From assembly GCA_031267775.1 (NCBI GenBank), contig JAIRYL010000131.1, positions 1 through 23,006 of the forward strand: a stretch of DNA of 23,006 nt, read 5' to 3'. This DNA is from Tannerellaceae bacterium. Its GTDB lineage: Bacteria; Bacteroidota; Bacteroidia; Bacteroidales; Tannerellaceae. The translations under genes were made by a program, and so were the position numbers. Shown piece after piece: positions 22,489 through 23,006 of this stretch. The notes beneath the pieces are model-generated. The model was not told the origin of the DNA. It searched no databases and saw only the letters and a list, made by a program, of their open reading frames with translations. Each line of letters opens with the position of its first letter. Position 1 is the first letter of the stretch.

Positions 22489-22586
22489 CCTTAGTCAATT
22501 TACTGATTAAACATCCTGTTTTTGAATAGGAGAGGAGCGTTTGGTAGAAGAAATACGCCGGAACAGACGCGGCCGCAGTTTGTTCC

Positions 22587-22680
22587 TTTTCCCTTCGTCG
22601 GTATTATCCGCATCAGGTAATATGGGTATAATCTCAGCCTGTATACCTCCCGTAAACGGAGAAAACAAGCACCCCTTGAT
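22587..22680 (-). promoter_or_regulatory. TPP riboswitch (THI element)
   Basis: On the minus strand the conserved pieces occur in order: AAGGGGTGC (22669-22677), GGCTGAGA (rc of 22632-22639), ACCTGATGCGGATAATACC (rc of 22601-22619) and GACGAAGGGAA (ending near 22589). These are the invariant parts of the thiamine-diphosphate aptamer. The switch lies about 100 nt before the receptor ATG and would turn the uptake operon off when thiamine diphosphate is plentiful. Downstream, GGAACA and TGTTCC (22580-22585, 22559-22564 in plus coordinates) can pair around a GCGGCCGC core. No T-run follows, so control by translation rather than termination is more likely. Confidence 0.95.
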
Positions 22681-22698
22681 ATTCAGCATGCAAAGAAA

Positions 22699-22706
22699 CA
22701 AAAATA
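22699..22706 (-). promoter_or_regulatory. -7 promoter element for the thiamine operon
   Basis: Minus-strand TATTTTTG matches TAnnTTTG. Transcription would start near 22692, about 12 nt before the aptamer. The -33 region falls inside the left arm of the inverted repeat at 22715-22732 and contains no clear TTTG. Confidence 0.55.
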
Positions 22707-22714
22707 AGTTGAAA

Positions 22715-22865
22715 AAAAGCAGAAGGGAGAATGGAGAATGAAAATAAATCGAACCAAAAAAATGCTACGTCAAGCATTCTCCCCATGCAAGAAGCGTCAG
22801 ATACATCTGCAAATTCTTCCTTCTGCTTTTATAATTCTCCATTCTCCATTCTCCATTCTCCATTT
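22715..22865. repeat. Inverted-repeat element with ATTCTCC heptamers
   Basis: AAAAGCAGAAGGGAGAAT (22715-22732) is inverted, with one mismatch, at 22813-22830; the arms are 80 bp apart. Inside, AATGCT (22761-22766) and AGCATT (22773-22778) form a perfect 6-bp stem. The left arm runs into two GGAGAAT heptamers (22726-22739). After the right arm come four perfect ATTCTCC heptamers (22834-22861) and a partial fifth. I see no gene in this stretch. Confidence 0.65.
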
Positions 22866-22917
22866 AATTTGGGCGCGTCCCCCGCAAGGGCAATGTCACT
22901 CACATAAAAATAAATTA

Positions 22918-22925
22918 TATCTTTG
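22918..22925 (+). promoter_or_regulatory. -7 promoter element for the gene at the right edge
   Basis: TATCTTTG, a full match to TAnnTTTG, 20 bp before the ATG at 22946. No TTTG at a suitable distance upstream. Confidence 0.45.
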
Positions 22926-22945
22926 CAGCCAAAATACCATTCAAA

Positions 22946-23006
22946 ATGACAGCCAATCTATCCATGGAATTGAGTTATCAATTCACAAGCGCTCTTCAAA
23001 GTGATC
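22946..23006 (+). CDS. 5' end of an unidentified gene (cut by the window edge)
   Basis: Only 20 codons are visible: MTANLSMELSYQFTSALQSD. There is no signal peptide or hydrophobic segment, so the product starts as a soluble protein. The call rests on the open frame and on the TATCTTTG element just upstream. An internal ATG at 22964 is an alternative start. I cannot name the family from so little. Confidence 0.5.
   Translation, partial: MTANLSMELSYQFTSALQSD

Noticed and set aside
22559..22585. Intrinsic terminator as the riboswitch platform
   Set aside because: The stem is short with mismatches and no T-run follows it.
22507..22701. Minus-strand 64-codon ORF
   Set aside because: It lies over the TPP aptamer, whose conserved bases account for the open frame; it has no independent support as a protein.

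Overview
The window looks like chromosomal DNA of a member of the Bacteroidales, probably close to the Porphyromonadaceae/Tannerellaceae. Support for this: several genes are preceded by the Bacteroidetes -7 element TAnnTTTG (264, 8225, 8523, 11155, 17873, 22699, 22918) and mostly lack Shine-Dalgarno sequences. The gene order porQ-cmk-ispH contains a type IX secretion gene. Other phylum marks are a 6-bladed beta-propeller lipoprotein, OMP_b-brl_3-type receptors, and an exbB-(membrane protein)-exbD-exbD cluster.

Layout. Positions 1-211 hold an unusual array of A-tracts repeating about every 21-22 bp, separated by short palindromes. It leads into a conserved-looking hypothetical gene (329) and an outer-membrane beta-barrel receptor (1204). 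Positions 3607-5672 look like a rearrangement scar. Two related intergenic repeats (about 3611-3685 and 5571-5673) bracket a propeller lipoprotein, a 31-codon stump of a Phd/YefM antitoxin, and an ORF that has probably lost its 5' end. Positions 5673-8223 carry the minus-strand operon porQ-cmk-ispH (T9SS attachment complex, CMP kinase, last step of the MEP isoprenoid pathway). Divergent from it are tonB (8566), a polyprenyl diphosphate synthase and tatD. Then come tRNA-Ser(GGA) and the exbB/exbD operon, which with tonB would energise the outer-membrane receptors.

Positions 13736-15870 are a minus-strand pair: a GNAT acetyltransferase and an AlbA/Schlafen-type ATP-binding protein, with inverted and 11-bp repeats upstream of the pair. 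A secreted lamin-tail-domain protein follows (16037-17845). Divergent from it is asd, broken by one in-frame amber codon but otherwise intact. The right end is a thiamine cassette on the minus strand: TPP riboswitch, TonB-dependent receptor, PnuC-type transporter and thiamine pyrophosphokinase. A structured, heptamer-repeat intergenic region lies beyond it, and the first 20 codons of an unidentified gene reach the edge.

Most of the window is ordinary housekeeping. The parts most worth a second look are the A-tract array (1-211), the amber-split asd (18600), the repeat-bracketed scar (3607-5672), the GC-rich palindromic island (about 8341-8430), the repeats in front of the AlbA gene (15931-16010) and the inverted-repeat element that overlaps the thiamine promoter (22715-22865).
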